A stretch of 64,000 nucleotides of DNA from Halobacillus andaensis. Lineage in GTDB: Bacteria > Bacillota > Bacilli > Bacillales > Halobacillaceae. Positions 25,199 through 40,157 of this stretch are shown piece by piece; within the stretch, counting starts at the first letter, position 1, and each line of letters starts with the position of its first letter. Under the pieces are notes generated by a model. It did not search any database, was not told the origin of the DNA, and saw nothing but the letters and a program-made list of their open reading frames with translations. The stretch spans positions 1 through 64,000 of the forward strand of contig NZ_BMEL01000002.1 in assembly GCF_014636475.1 (NCBI RefSeq), read 5' to 3'. The translations under genes and the position numbers were made by a program.

Positions 25199-25789
25199 TT
25201 AAGATGCAAGTGATTTTTTAGCTTCTTCCACCATTTGAACGAAGTGCTCAGTCAATCGGTGATCATCCGTGAGTTCGGGATGGAAAGAACATGCTAAAAA
25301 GTTAGCCTGCTTAGCTGCTACAATGTTTCCTTCGTAGGTAGCTAATACAGACGTTCCTTCTCCTACCCCTTCAATATATGGTGCACGGATAAAGACTGCA
25401 TTATACTGTTCTGCAATCCCATCGATATCCAGGGCGGCTTCAAAGCTTTCCCGCTGACGACCGAAGGCATTACGACGTACCCGAATGTCCATTAATCCTA
25501 AGTGGACATCATACGATCCATCAATCTCGGAAGCTAAAAGAATAAGCCCTGCACATGTGCCGAAAATAGGCTTTCCTTGTTTACCAAATTGACGAATAGG
25601 TTCAAGGAAATTGTATTTATCAATTAAGCGGCGAATCGTGGTACTCTCTCCTCCAGGGATGATGAGGCCATCGATTTCGTCTAATTGTTCAATTTTTTTA
25701 ACGACAATGCCTTTTGCTCCAGATGCTTCTACAGAACGGATGTGTTCACGAAAAGCTCCTTGGAGCCCTAACACACCAATTGTAGTCAT
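25199..25789 (-). CDS. pdxT: pyridoxal 5'-phosphate synthase glutaminase subunit
   Basis: Hydrolyses glutamine and channels ammonia to PdxS. 196 residues; triad nucleophile Cys in [11 protein letters not shown] (about residue 79) and His-Pro-Glu in SFHPELTDD (about 170-172). Follows pdxS by 63 bp and forms the pdxST operon. Confidence 0.97.
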   Translation of the reverse strand: MTTIGVLGLQGAFREHIRSVEASGAKGIVVKKIEQLDEIDGLIIPGGESTTIRRLIDKYNFLEPIRQFGKQGKPIFGTCAGLILLASEIDGSYDVHLGLMDIRVRRNAFGRQRESFEAALDIDGIAEQYNAVFIRAPYIEGVGEGTSVLATYEGNIVAAKQANFLACSFHPELTDDHRLTEHFVQMVEEAKKSLAS

Positions 25790-25852
25790 GATGCATGTCT
25801 CCTTTTTGTTCGTAAGCGCACGGTCTTACCCGTCCGCTTTCGCTTTTCTTCC

Positions 25853-26737
25853 TTACTGACTTCTATCTTGCATGCGTTGATCGTCAGTAAGAGTGCTCAT
25901 TTCCAGGCCTTTCATAGCTGTACCTAGACCTTTAGAGATTTCAGCGATTAATTTATAGTCATCGTAGTGAGTTGTGGCTTCAACAATCGCGCGAGCAAAT
26001 TTCGCAGGGTTATCTGACTTAAAGATTCCTGATCCAACGAAAACGCCATCTGCGCCTAACTGCATCATAAGAGATGCATCAGCCGGTGTCGCAATTCCAC
26101 CTGCAGCAAAGTTTACAACAGGAAGACGTCCTTCTTCACGAATCTCTAGAAGAAGATCAAATGGAGCACCATTTTCTTTTGCATAAACCATTACTTCATC
26201 ATCAGACATGCTTTGCAGCTGACGAATTTGAGATTGAACCTGACGCATATGGCTCACAGCTTCTACAATGTTACCTGTACCTGGTTCACCTTTTGTACGA
26301 AGCATAGACGCTCCTTCACGGATACGACGAGTAGCTTCGCCAAGGTTACGACATCCACATACAAATGGTACCGTGTAATCATCTTTCTTAATGTGATAAA
26401 TTTCATCAGCAGGAGTTAAAACTTCACTCTCGTCGATATAATCTACACCCATTGATTCTAGTACGCGAGCTTCCGTAATGTGACCAATACGTGCTTTAGC
26501 CATAACGGGAATAGACACTGCTCCCATTACTTCTTCCACGATTGTAGGATCTGCCATACGAGCAACTCCGCCTGCTGCACGAATATCAGATGGAACACGT
26601 TCTAGTGCCATAACCGCTACAGCACCCGCTTCTTCAGCGATTTTTGCTTGTTCTGCATTTACGACGTCCATGATGACGCCACCTTTTTGCATTTCTGCCA
26701 TTCCACGTTTTACGCGATCTGTACCTGTTTGAGCCAT
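25853..26737 (-). CDS. pdxS: pyridoxal 5'-phosphate synthase synthase subunit
   Basis: Makes PLP from ribose 5-phosphate, glyceraldehyde 3-phosphate and ammonia (DXP-independent route). 294 residues, a highly conserved TIM barrel with [11 protein letters not shown] near the N terminus and the catalytic lysine in [10 protein letters not shown]. Full length. The 122-bp gap to dacA contains no gene. Confidence 0.98.
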   Translation of the reverse strand: MAQTGTDRVKRGMAEMQKGGVIMDVVNAEQAKIAEEAGAVAVMALERVPSDIRAAGGVARMADPTIVEEVMGAVSIPVMAKARIGHITEARVLESMGVDYIDESEVLTPADEIYHIKKDDYTVPFVCGCRNLGEATRRIREGASMLRTKGEPGTGNIVEAVSHMRQVQSQIRQLQSMSDDEVMVYAKENGAPFDLLLEIREEGRLPVVNFAAGGIATPADASLMMQLGADGVFVGSGIFKSDNPAKFARAIVEATTHYDDYKLIAEISKGLGTAMKGLEMSTLTDDQRMQDRSQ

Positions 26738-26859
26738 GATAATTCCTCCCTGAGTAATCTATAATCGTCGATCATAATGATCAGAATTGCTTTTTCCTAA
26801 AGTCTATTGTAACGCATACGAGCTTTAAATCCTACTAGATAAATTGGATTTTTCACCGC

Positions 26860-28197
26860 TTAAAACCAACCCTTCACTACACTTACAGCGCTGGAGAAGA
26901 TATCACTGAAAAAGTCTCCAACTCCACCTATCGTTAGCATAAACCAGTTTGCTTTTTCTACACCTGAAGATGTGACGATATCAACTTCAGTGCGAAGCGG
27001 TTCCCCTGTTTGCAAGTCACTATAGGTTTCTTCCCCATTGTAGACAAGCTCTGCGGTTCCTACTTTTTCACCCGCTTCAAAAGGAGCTTCAAGTTTACCG
27101 TTCTTATCTAATGCTTCGTCTGATAAGTTGACTTCAACTTCATATAGCTCTTCTTCCCCGTTTTTAACAGGAGCTGAAATAGGTTCAGCCGTTTCAAGCT
27201 CTACTGCATTTTCTTTTCCTTTGGAAACTTCAACTTCAGACTGACCATCTACTTGATGTCCTGCCTGAAACAATTCTTTTTGCTCAAATTCATTAAATCC
27301 ATATTCAAAAAGCTTCTTTGTTTCTTCAAATCGTGCTTCTTCACTATCTGTTTTCATGACGACAGAGATTAGACGACGATCGTCACGCTCGGCAGTTCCA
27401 GTGAAACTGAATCCGGCAAGATCCGTAAACCCTGTTTTCAGTCCATCCACACCTTCATAACTCCCAGCTGCCAACTGTCCTGGCATGCCGGGAAGCATAC
27501 GGTTCCAGTTGATGATTTCCTGTCCATCGAATTCTGTCGTTGGAACAGACGAAATTTCAAGAGATTCAGGGTAATCATTTACAAGGTGATAGGCTAAAAT
27601 AGCTGAAGAACGAGCTGATAGTAGATTTGTATCTTCTTTTTCTGTACCTTCAGGATAATTTTCACCTAAATCTTCATTTTCAAGACCCGTTGCGTTTACA
27701 AATTGGTAATCTGTCATCCCTAATTCTTCTGCTTTTTCATTCATCATTTTTACAAATTCGCCTTCTGAACCTGCCACTAATTCTGCTAAAGCAATCGATG
27801 TTGCGTTATCAGAATTAATCGCCATAGCTTCATAAAGTTCACGAACTGTGTAATCTTGACTCTGTGTTAAGCCAACTCCAGAAAACGTAGCGTTAGCCGA
27901 AATACTATATGGATAATCACTTATTTGAGTAGTTGTTTCCCATTCTATGTCGCCTTCTTCTATAGCCTCTAGTACGAGATATTCTGTCATCATCTTCGTC
28001 ATACTGGCCGGAGGTAATGTTAGATCAGAATCCTTCTCGTATAATATTTTACCTGATTCTGCGTCTACTAGTATTGCTGAATCTGCTTCAACATCTACTG
28101 TGTCTGCGTATGTAGGCTCAGGATTTCCAAAAACCGTAACGACACTCAAAATAAAGGCCATCCCCAGGGCCATCGATGCTTGTAATCTTTGTTTCAA
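26860..28197 (-). CDS. dacA: D-alanyl-D-alanine carboxypeptidase (PBP5 type)
   Basis: Removes the terminal D-Ala of peptidoglycan pentapeptides. 445 residues: signal peptide ending near TYADT, SxxK active site in PPASMTKMMT, SxN and KTG (DGLKTGFT) motifs, a PBP5_C beta domain (about 300-400), and a C-terminal amphipathic anchor (GDFFSDIFSSAVSVVKGWF). The TTG at 28197, 9 bases after GGAGG, is chosen; the ATG at 28311 overlaps the guaB 3' end and terminator. Same place as in B. subtilis. Confidence 0.95.
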   Translation of the reverse strand: MKQRLQASMALGMAFILSVVTVFGNPEPTYADTVDVEADSAILVDAESGKILYEKDSDLTLPPASMTKMMTEYLVLEAIEEGDIEWETTTQISDYPYSISANATFSGVGLTQSQDYTVRELYEAMAINSDNATSIALAELVAGSEGEFVKMMNEKAEELGMTDYQFVNATGLENEDLGENYPEGTEKEDTNLLSARSSAILAYHLVNDYPESLEISSVPTTEFDGQEIINWNRMLPGMPGQLAAGSYEGVDGLKTGFTDLAGFSFTGTAERDDRRLISVVMKTDSEEARFEETKKLFEYGFNEFEQKELFQAGHQVDGQSEVEVSKGKENAVELETAEPISAPVKNGEEELYEVEVNLSDEALDKNGKLEAPFEAGEKVGTAELVYNGEETYSDLQTGEPLRTEVDIVTSSGVEKANWFMLTIGGVGDFFSDIFSSAVSVVKGWF

Positions 28198-28258
28198 CTC
28201 TCTCAACCTCCACGGAATATAAATAATATGCATCTTTGTTAGTTTACCACATGCAACC

Positions 28259-28296
28259 ATAAAAAAATAGACAGGGAATAGTCCCTGTCTATCATT
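28259..28296 (-). terminator. guaB terminator
   Basis: ATAGACAGGGA / TCCCTGTCTAT hairpin followed by TTTTTTT on the minus strand. Confidence 0.9.
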
Positions 28297-28307
28297 TATT
28301 TTAAGGG

Positions 28308-30647
<2,340 letters not shown>

Positions 30648-30774
30648 ACGTGTACTAAAAGACTTGGATTCTAGATTGTAGTGTGAATATAAGAGGCTCC
30701 GCGATAGGGTACAATCACGGGCCTTTATTCCTCAATCAGATGGCTTTAATTAAATAAGCCATCTACACAAATAA

Positions 30775-30799
30775 AGCTCAGAACTATATACTCTGAGCT
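30775..30799. terminator. hairpin left of element C
   Basis: AGCTCAGA / TCTGAGCT stem. The first 15 bases (AGCTCAGAACTATAT) recur at 31158-31172 as AGCTCAGAGCTATTT. Confidence 0.5.
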
Positions 30800-31157
30800 C
30801 AGGCTGTCGAGAAAGTTGAGCATAGCTTCGCAGATTTAAAAGAACTGCATGGGCTGTGTTATTGTCGCTTGCGCGGAAGAGAAAAAGTTCGGGAGCAGGC
30901 GTTACTGACGACTGCCTGCCAGAACATGAAAAAGATTGCCCTTCACCTAACCAAGGTGAGTTAGGTAAAGGAGAGTACTTTTCGGTGAAGGGCGGTCAAA
31001 TACCAGGAGACTCCTGCGGAAAAACGGGCGATCCGAGACCCCGCAGTGGGGTTTCACGAGGAGGCTCGGGCGTTCGTCCGCGGAAAGCGAGTGGTATTTA
31101 TACGCACGGGCGCCCAAAAAAAGCTTGTAGAAAAACACGGGGTTTCTCTACAAGCTG
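30800..31157. repeat. foldback repeat element C
   Basis: About 358 bp. Terminal inverted repeats TCAGGCTGTCGAGAAA (left) and TTTCTCTACAAGCTGA (right) agree at 13 of 16 positions. The core at 30998-31099 has arms AAATACC/GGTATTT around GGAGACTCCTGCGGA, GAGACCCCGC and GTCCGCGGAAAGCGAGT. A second hairpin, TTCACC..GGTGAA at 30940-30990, lies left of the core. It occupies the site where B. subtilis carries rrnO. Confidence 0.72.
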
Positions 31158-31260
31158 AGCTCAGAGCTATTTGTGTGTGATTTACTTGGCTAATTTACGT
31201 GTGAATTCAAATAGAACGGACGATGGGGCACCCTGTTTCCATGCGTGCAATCGTTCTCTA

Positions 31261-31290
31261 CAGCCATAGTCAGCTAAGTGGCTGTTTTTA
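31261..31290 (+). terminator. terminator between yaaC side and the HD-GYP gene
   Basis: CAGCCA / TGGCTG stem, 12-base loop, TTTTT on the plus strand; overlaps the stop codon of the convergent minus-strand gene. Confidence 0.6.
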
Positions 31291-32394
31291 AGCCTCATAT
31301 ACTTCATCAATATGCAGATCTGTTCGATCTTTAAGAGATATAATTTGCCCGGACTCTTTCAGCCTCACCATAGGTCTCGTAGGATGAGAGGGTTCCATAA
31401 AAACTACCTCCGCCATTTGATTTGTCGTTAATCTAACCTTCGTTCCTGTAGAGTAATTCGTCATTTCTTTTATAAACACTTGAATTACTTCATGATCATA
31501 ACGCCCGAATTGTTCTTGCTTCATTTCTTCCAGTACTTTAAAGGGAGATTGTTTTTTACGATAAAACCGTTCAGACGTCATGGCGTGATACATATCGCTT
31601 ACTGCAATAATTTGGCTGAAACGGTGAATCTTCCCCTTCCTTAAACCTAATGGATAACCAGTGCCATCTAGTCGCTCATGATGCTGCAGCACCCCTAGTT
31701 TCGCTTGGCCACCTAATGAAGCAATATTTTCAACTAAACGATACGAATAGGTTGCATGCTTTTTCACTTCTTCATACTCTTTCTCAGTTAATGGGCCTCT
31801 CTTTTGGGTAATGGTCGAGTCAATGCGAGCCATCCCGCTGTCACTTAATAAACCAGCCAGTCCTGCTTGAATCCATTCGCCGCGGGAGTATCCTAATTTA
31901 GCCGCCAGATAGGCTGAAATTAATCCCATGGCTACGCTATGATGAGCGGCATACGTGTCCTCCGAGGAATAATGATGCAGAAGAAAAAGTTCACGTTTAG
32001 AGTGCACCGCCTTTTCGATTAAAGGGACCATAAATGTACGTACTTCATGCATGTTGATCGCAGACCCGCCTTGCCACTGCAAAAACCATTCTTGATAATG
32101 TTTAACACCTTCTAAGTAATGTTCATGAAAGGGGAATTCTTTAGATGGAGGTTCATGGAGGTTGTTTTCCTTTTTTTCGGGTGGTTCCTGTTCCGTTGGG
32201 ACGAATGGTGCGCCACTTGATAACCTTGGTCCTACTTCAACCTGTTGAATACTAAACTTGTGTAATACAGATAGATGGATAGGCTGAACGACAGTATGTT
32301 TAGGAATAATCGGTTTTTTTGTTTTTGCCATAACCTCTTTTGTAATAATGCAGCCTTTTTGTAACTGGGATGGATGTACTTTCAATACGCTCAC
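31288..32394 (-). CDS. HD-GYP family protein with degenerate HD motif
   Basis: HD-GYP proteins are usually cyclic-di-GMP phosphodiesterases. 368 residues: N-terminal region of unknown type (1-130), then the HD-GYP domain (about 135-335) with HHERLDGTGYP intact and AVSDMYHAMTSERFYR. The metal-binding HD pair expected in LLHDIGK reads LLSDSGM here, losing the histidine, so phosphodiesterase activity is doubtful. Sits between gyrA and guaB in place of an rRNA operon. Confidence 0.85.
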   Translation of the reverse strand: MSVLKVHPSQLQKGCIITKEVMAKTKKPIIPKHTVVQPIHLSVLHKFSIQQVEVGPRLSSGAPFVPTEQEPPEKKENNLHEPPSKEFPFHEHYLEGVKHYQEWFLQWQGGSAINMHEVRTFMVPLIEKAVHSKRELFLLHHYSSEDTYAAHHSVAMGLISAYLAAKLGYSRGEWIQAGLAGLLSDSGMARIDSTITQKRGPLTEKEYEEVKKHATYSYRLVENIASLGGQAKLGVLQHHERLDGTGYPLGLRKGKIHRFSQIIAVSDMYHAMTSERFYRKKQSPFKVLEEMKQEQFGRYDHEVIQVFIKEMTNYSTGTKVRLTTNQMAEVVFMEPSHPTRPMVRLKESGQIISLKDRTDLHIDEVYEA

Positions 32395-32410
32395 ACCTCT
32401 TTATATGTAT

Positions 32411-32451
32411 AAAAAAGCCGCACTGCCTAAGAGCGACAGGCGACTTTTTTA
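32411..32451 (-). terminator. gyrA terminator
   Basis: AAGTCGCCTGTC / GGCAGTGCGGCTT paired arms followed by TTTTTT on the minus strand. Confidence 0.8.
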
Positions 32452-32458
32452 CAATTAA

Positions 32459-35005
32459 TTATTGTTCCGAGGAATCATCGGATTCTAAGTCTTTCGTTTC
32501 TTCTGTTTGCGCTTCTGCGGCTTGAGATTCATCTGCTTCGATCGCTTCTTCAATCATTTCTTCTTCTTCTTTTTCAGATTCAATCCGAGCAACTGTCGCT
32601 ACCTCTTCTTCGTCCTGTAGACGAATCAAGCGGACACCTTGTGTATTTCTTCCTGTCTCGGAAATACTTTCTACCGGCATACGAATAAGGACACCTTGAG
32701 CGGTAATGATCATAGCGTCTTCTTCTCCTGTCACAGCTTTAGTTGCTACGACATAGCCGTTCTTATCTGTCAGGTTACACGTAATGATTCCTTTACCGCC
32801 TCGATTGGTAATTCGATAATCTTCAGCTGGTGTACGTTTACCAAAGCCTTTGCTTGTTACGGTCAGGACTTGTAAGTCGTTACTAATGATTTCCATAGAA
32901 ACGACTTTATCGTCTTCACGTAAGGAAATCCCTTTTACTCCCGCTGCTGTACGTCCCATCGTACGAATTTGATCTTCATTAAAACGGATCACATAACCGT
33001 TTTTCGTTCCGATCATTATATCTTGGGTGCCGTCTGTCAATTTTACGGAAATTAATTCATCATCGTCTCTAAGACCAAGAGCGATTAAACCTCCGCGGCG
33101 AATATTAGCAAACTGAGAAATACTCGTGCGCTTTGTAATCCCATTCTTAGTCGTAAAGATAAAGTACCAGTCATCGACAAAGTCTTCCACCGCAATAACG
33201 GCATTGATCCATTCATCTCGTTCAATATTTAACATATTAATGATTGGAATTCCTTTAGCCGTTCGGCTGAATTCAGGCACTTCATACCCTTTGGCTTTAT
33301 AGACTTTTCCTTTATTTGAGAAGAATAGCAGCGTGTTGTGGGTCGAAGTGGATAACAGATGCTCTACGAAATCTTCTTCGTGTGTCCCCATACCTTGCAC
33401 GCCTCGGCCACCCCGGCGCTGTGAACGGTAGGTGCTGGCCGGCAGCCTTTTCACGTAACCTTGGTGAGTTAAGGTCACAATTACAGTCTCTTCAGGAATT
33501 AAGTCTTCATCTTCAATAAAGTCTGTACCGCCTAATAAAATTTCTGTGCGGCGTTCATCGTTAAAGCGCTCTTTAATTTCAAGCAGCTCTTCACGAATGA
33601 TTTCAAGAACTTTCTCCTCGTCAGCTAAAATGGCTTTCAGTTCAGCAATAAGTTTCACGAGTTCTTGATACTCTTCTTCAATTTTTTCACGTTCTAATCC
33701 AGTTAATCGCTGTAGACGCATGTCTAAAATGGCTTGAGCCTGCTTTTCGGATAAACCAAAACGTTCGATTAATCCATTTCTGGCAATTTCAGTTGTCTGA
33801 GAACCACGGATCAATTGAATGACTTCGTCTAAGTGATCCAGGGCAATACGCAAGCCTTCTAAGATGTGAGCACGTGCCTCAGCTTTTCTTAACTCGTAAG
33901 CTGTACGACGCTTAATAACTACTTTCTGGTGCTCTAAATAGTGCTCTAAGCATTGTTTTAAATTAAGAACTTTAGGCTGTCCATCAACAAGGGCAAGCAT
34001 ATTGATGCCGAAGGACGTTTGAAGAGCTGTCATTTTGTAAAGATTGTTAAGCAATACGTTCGGATTTGCATCCCTGCGTAATTCAATCACGACTCTCATC
34101 CCGTTACGGTCAGACTCATCACGCAAATCTGTAATGCCATCAATTTTCTTATCACGTGCCAATTCCGCTACTTTTTCTACAAGACGGGCTTTGTTTACTT
34201 GATAAGGAAGCTCTGTGACGATTAATTTGGATTTTCCGTTGGCCTGCTCTTCAATATCGACTTTCGCTCGGATCGTAATGGATCCTTTCCCAGTTTCATA
34301 GGCTTTTCGAATGCCGCTCAGTCCAAGGATTTGACCATGAGTAGGGAAATCAGGTCCATAAATATACTCTTCCATTAATTCTTGGATTGTGATCTCTGGG
34401 TCTTTACTTAAGGCAAGTACCCCGTCGATAACTTCCCCCAATTGGTGAGGAGGAATGTTCGTTGCCATTCCAACTGCAATCCCGGCCCCGCCGTTTACGA
34501 GCAAGTTTGGAAATCTTGCGGGCAGTACAACGGGCTCTCGTTCCGTACCGTCATAGTTATCATCATAATCGATCGTATCTTTATTGATGTCTCGTAAAAT
34601 TTCCATCGAAATCTTGGACATGCGTGCTTCGGTATAACGCATCGCAGCGGCTGCATCACCGTCTACGGATCCGAAGTTACCGTGACCATCGACCAACATG
34701 TTTCGATACGCGAAGTCTTGCGCCATTCGAACCATCGTGTCATACACGGCGGAGTCACCGTGGGGGTGATACTTACCAATAACTTCCCCTACAATACGAG
34801 CTGATTTCTTATAAGCTTTATCGGAATGCATGCCTAAGTCGTGCATGGCATATAATATTCTTCGGTGTACTGGCTTTAAACCATCGCGAACGTCAGGAAG
34901 GGCACGCGCGACGATAACACTCATCGCGTAATCAAGGAATGAAGTTCTCATTTCATTACTTATATTAACTTCCTCTACGCGTGGGCGTTCTGGTTGATCG
35001 ACCAT
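32459..35005 (-). CDS. gyrA: DNA gyrase subunit A
   Basis: Cleavage-religation subunit introducing negative supercoils. 848 residues; active Tyr124 in AAMRYTE, GyrA box QRRGGRGV (about 540), six-bladed C-terminal pinwheel and a Glu/Asp-rich tail (about 810-848). Quinolone-determining residues Ser85 and Asp89 in [10 protein letters not shown] are of the susceptible type. The long acidic tail fits a salt-adapted proteome, though tails vary among bacilli. 62 bp after gyrB. Confidence 0.98.
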   Translation of the reverse strand: MVDQPERPRVEEVNISNEMRTSFLDYAMSVIVARALPDVRDGLKPVHRRILYAMHDLGMHSDKAYKKSARIVGEVIGKYHPHGDSAVYDTMVRMAQDFAYRNMLVDGHGNFGSVDGDAAAAMRYTEARMSKISMEILRDINKDTIDYDDNYDGTEREPVVLPARFPNLLVNGGAGIAVGMATNIPPHQLGEVIDGVLALSKDPEITIQELMEEYIYGPDFPTHGQILGLSGIRKAYETGKGSITIRAKVDIEEQANGKSKLIVTELPYQVNKARLVEKVAELARDKKIDGITDLRDESDRNGMRVVIELRRDANPNVLLNNLYKMTALQTSFGINMLALVDGQPKVLNLKQCLEHYLEHQKVVIKRRTAYELRKAEARAHILEGLRIALDHLDEVIQLIRGSQTTEIARNGLIERFGLSEKQAQAILDMRLQRLTGLEREKIEEEYQELVKLIAELKAILADEEKVLEIIREELLEIKERFNDERRTEILLGGTDFIEDEDLIPEETVIVTLTHQGYVKRLPASTYRSQRRGGRGVQGMGTHEEDFVEHLLSTSTHNTLLFFSNKGKVYKAKGYEVPEFSRTAKGIPIINMLNIERDEWINAVIAVEDFVDDWYFIFTTKNGITKRTSISQFANIRRGGLIALGLRDDDELISVKLTDGTQDIMIGTKNGYVIRFNEDQIRTMGRTAAGVKGISLREDDKVVSMEIISNDLQVLTVTSKGFGKRTPAEDYRITNRGGKGIITCNLTDKNGYVVATKAVTGEEDAMIITAQGVLIRMPVESISETGRNTQGVRLIRLQDEEEVATVARIESEKEEEEMIEEAIEADESQAAEAQTEETKDLESDDSSEQ

Positions 35006-35067
35006 TTCATTACCTCCTAGTTACCTGTAGGGTGTTCATGCTTACTCAGTTAAAGGAGCAGCGTTTA

Positions 35068-37313
<2,246 letters not shown>

Positions 37314-37322
37314 CTTGTCACC

Positions 37323-38441
37323 TCATTTCTGAACTTCGATTGTACCAGCTGAGACATGAAAAATTTCCGCTTCTTTGAGCGCTTCATGTTCAATCCCATC
37401 GATGCTCGTTGTCGATACAAACGTTTGTACTTTACCTTGAATGGTATGAAGTAAATGCGATTGTCTATAATCATCAAGTTCACTTAACACGTCATCTAAC
37501 AAAAGAATTGGGTATTCACCAACCTCGCTATGAATCAATTCAATCTCTGCAAGTTTCAAAGAGAGGGCGGTCGTCCGCTGCTGACCCTGCGAGCCAAACG
37601 TCTGCACATCTTTTCCGTTGACGTAAAACACTAAATCATCACGGTGTGGCCCAGCAAGTGTTGTTCCACGTTCAATCTCTTTTGCTTCTATATCTTGAAA
37701 CTTTTTTTCAAAGTTTATCTTTATTGTTTCCAAATCCATTTCCTCTGATACTTGAACACTAGCATCATAAGCAATTTCTAAAGATTCAAGCTGGCGGCTG
37801 ATTCCTTCATGAATAGGTACAGCCCACGTTCTCAACAGATGAAGAAACTTAAACCTCCGCTCCACAATTGTAACGGCATGCTCAATCAGCTGATCTGTCA
37901 ACACTTGGAGCATCGTCCGATCAGCAGACGGTTTTCTTTGCAGTTCTTTCAATAAGTGGTTTCGCTGCTTAAGAACCTTTTGAAATTGGCCTAAATGATA
38001 GATGTAACGAGGCTGAATTTGTCCAATTTCCATGTCAATAAACCGACGACGCACCTGAGGGCTCCCCTTTACAAGGTTTAAATCCTCAGGTGCAAACATT
38101 ACGACATTTAACGCACCAATATAATCGCTCAATCTTTTTTGCTCAATATGGTTAAGCTTTGCTTTTTTCCCTTTCTTCGAAAAAATGATTTCAAGAGGAA
38201 ACCGCCGATTGCGTTTAAATATACTACCTTTTATTTTAGCATACTCTTCGTCCCACTGTATGAGTTCCTTATCACGGGGAGTTCTGTGGGAACGAGTAAA
38301 CGCTAAAGCGTAGATCGCTTCCATTAAATTTGTTTTCCCTTGAGCATTTTCTCCAATAATCACGTTGATTTTATCATCAAAAGTCAGTGAGAGCTGGTCA
38401 TAGTTTCGATAGGACCGCATAGATAGTTCATGTATATACAT
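37323..38441 (-). CDS. recF: recombination mediator RecF
   Basis: SMC-like ATPase that binds gap junctions and with RecOR loads RecA. 372 residues: Walker [10 protein letters not shown] (about 31-39), signature [16 protein letters not shown], Walker [12 protein letters not shown]. Operon yaaA-recF-remB-gyrB-gyrA. Confidence 0.98.
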   Translation of the reverse strand: MYIHELSMRSYRNYDQLSLTFDDKINVIIGENAQGKTNLMEAIYALAFTRSHRTPRDKELIQWDEEYAKIKGSIFKRNRRFPLEIIFSKKGKKAKLNHIEQKRLSDYIGALNVVMFAPEDLNLVKGSPQVRRRFIDMEIGQIQPRYIYHLGQFQKVLKQRNHLLKELQRKPSADRTMLQVLTDQLIEHAVTIVERRFKFLHLLRTWAVPIHEGISRQLESLEIAYDASVQVSEEMDLETIKINFEKKFQDIEAKEIERGTTLAGPHRDDLVFYVNGKDVQTFGSQGQQRTTALSLKLAEIELIHSEVGEYPILLLDDVLSELDDYRQSHLLHTIQGKVQTFVSTTSIDGIEHEALKEAEIFHVSAGTIEVQK

Positions 38442-38457
38442 AAAAGGTTATTTCCGG

Positions 38458-38679
38458 TTACTCTTCCCGGACAACCTCGAAATCTCCAAACTCTGGAATG
38501 CTTACAATATCTCCCAGGTAAAGTTTTCGTCCACGGCGCTGCTCTCTTTCACCATTTACGTAGACTTCAAATTCCGCTAGAAAAATTTTGACCATCCCAC
38601 CTGATTCTACTACATTGGTCAATTTCAGAAATTGACCAAGAGGTATATATTCAGTAGATATTTCAATACGTTCGCTCAT
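38458..38679 (-). CDS. yaaA: S4-domain protein YaaA (ribosome maturation factor)
   Basis: 73-residue S4 RNA-binding protein (also called RlbA) with LGQFLKLTNVVESGGMVK and VYVNGEREQRRGRKLYLGD. In B. subtilis the homologue is linked to 50S assembly. Located between dnaN and recF as usual; 16 bp before recF. The preceding hairpin after dnaN suggests it begins a separate transcription unit. Confidence 0.93.
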   Translation of the reverse strand: MSERIEISTEYIPLGQFLKLTNVVESGGMVKIFLAEFEVYVNGEREQRRGRKLYLGDIVSIPEFGDFEVVREE

Positions 38680-38802
38680 AAATTCACCCTATTTTTCATG
38701 GTTTGTCTTATTATCTATTTTACTAAAGATATGGCATTAAGAAAAGCAAACCGAAGAATATAACAGAAAATAGCTAAATTGTCCGTTATTTCATACTAAA
38801 AA

Positions 38803-38840
38803 TAAAAAAACCGTCATGATTTTCACATCATAACGGTTGA
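38803..38840 (-). terminator. dnaA-dnaN terminator
   Basis: AACCGTTATGAT / ATCATGACGGTT stem followed by TTTTTTT on the minus strand, right after dnaN. Confidence 0.85.
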
Positions 38841-38849
38841 TCTTCCATA

Positions 38850-39992
38850 TTAATACGTTCGAACCGGCAAAATCAGTTGTAAAATTTGTTCGTCATCCAC
38901 AGGACGTATTAAGAAAGGACGCATAGCACCTGTAAATTCTACTTTTACTTGATCATAATTCACAGCTTTTAAAGCATCCATCATATATTTAGCGCTGAAT
39001 GAAATCTTTAATTCTTCTCCATCAATTTCATCTGCTACGACTTCTTCCACTACATTTCCAACCTCTGGAGAGTTTCCGTTGATTTCAATTTGATTGCCTT
39101 CTTTGGTAATCAGTCTGACGACATTATTGCGGTTTTCTTTCGCTAATAAAGAAGCACGATCAATCGATTGCAGTAACTCTTTTGTATCAATTTTAACGAT
39201 GGTTTTACTTTGATCAGGAATCAGACGTGAAGTTTCAGGATAATTTCCTTCCAGCAGTCGTGATAGAAAATATAAGTGTTTCGTTCTAAATAACACTTGG
39301 TTTTCTGTGACACTGATTTCAATCGTCTCTTCAGAGTCCGCTAAGATCTTATTTAATTCATTTAAGCTTTTCCCAGGAATGACTACCGCAGGAATATCGC
39401 CTTGACCTTCTCTTTTTTCTAAAGGAATTTTACGGGCAGCCAATCGGTGGCTGTCTGTAGCTGTAAAGTGCAGCTCTTCATCTGCAATCTTCACGTGGAC
39501 CCCGGTCAAGATCGGTCTTGTTTCAGATGAGGAAACGGCAAATACCGTTTGACGAATTAAACTTTTTAATAAATCAATCGGCAGCTCAAAACTGTCCTCA
39601 GTATGTAATTGAGGAAGTTGTGGATATTCTTCGGCATCCTGGCCATTTAAGTGGAATTCTGCTTTTCCTGATCGAATCGTTACGTTTCTTTTATCATCAC
39701 TCTCAATATCTACGTTCTTTTGAGGCAGTTTACGTACGATATCAGGAAAATATTTAGCTTGTAAAACAATACTTCCGGGTTCGATGTTTTCTACATATAC
39801 AATTCCATCTTCTTCAGCTGGGATAAATGATTCTATCGAAATATCAGAATCACTACCTGTTAATTTTACTCCGCTGGTTGTAGCTTCTAATTTAATTCCT
39901 GTAAGAATCGGGATTGTCGTTCGAGAAGAAATAGCTTTCATTACATTTTGAACGCTCTCCATTAATTGTTCTCTTTGTATTGAAAATTTCAT
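38850..39992 (-). CDS. dnaN: DNA polymerase III sliding clamp (beta)
   Basis: Ring-shaped processivity clamp. 380 residues in three homologous domains, ending in the conserved QLILPVRTY. Start follows AGGAGGAG. Separated from dnaA by a 165-bp gap that carries the origin unwinding region. Confidence 0.98.
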   Translation of the reverse strand: MKFSIQREQLMESVQNVMKAISSRTTIPILTGIKLEATTSGVKLTGSDSDISIESFIPAEEDGIVYVENIEPGSIVLQAKYFPDIVRKLPQKNVDIESDDKRNVTIRSGKAEFHLNGQDAEEYPQLPQLHTEDSFELPIDLLKSLIRQTVFAVSSSETRPILTGVHVKIADEELHFTATDSHRLAARKIPLEKREGQGDIPAVVIPGKSLNELNKILADSEETIEISVTENQVLFRTKHLYFLSRLLEGNYPETSRLIPDQSKTIVKIDTKELLQSIDRASLLAKENRNNVVRLITKEGNQIEINGNSPEVGNVVEEVVADEIDGEELKISFSAKYMMDALKAVNYDQVKVEFTGAMRPFLIRPVDDEQILQLILPVRTY

Positions 39993-40035
39993 GGGAGAAA
40001 CTCCTCCTGTATATATTAATTATTATTTAAAAAAG

Positions 40036-40149
40036 TAGTAATAGAAGTAATAGGCGCTGTGGATTTGTGGATAACCTATATTCTTATAAGTCACGCGCAC
40101 CTATCCACATGTGGATAGGTTGTTGATCAATGTGACTCACTTATTCACA
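40036..40149. other. oriC unwinding region: DnaA-trios and DnaA boxes between dnaA and dnaN
   Basis: Reading plus: six consecutive trinucleotides TAG TAA TAG AAG TAA TAG (40036-40053), GCGC, then DnaA boxes TGTGGATTT (40058-40066) and TGTGGATAA (40066-40074). Further boxes: inverted pair CTATCCACA/TGTGGATAG (40101-40118) and TTATTCACA (40141-40149). This order (trios, GC-rich step, two boxes) is the bacterial basal unwinding system defined in B. subtilis, where it also lies downstream of dnaA. Confidence 0.88.
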
Positions 40150-40157
40150 CTATTCAG

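Noticed and set aside
30856-31158. 100-residue open reading frame inside repeat element C, and similar frames at 6260-6460 and 9669-9956
   Set aside because: They run through the GC-rich foldback core, lack convincing ribosome sites and have no protein-like composition.
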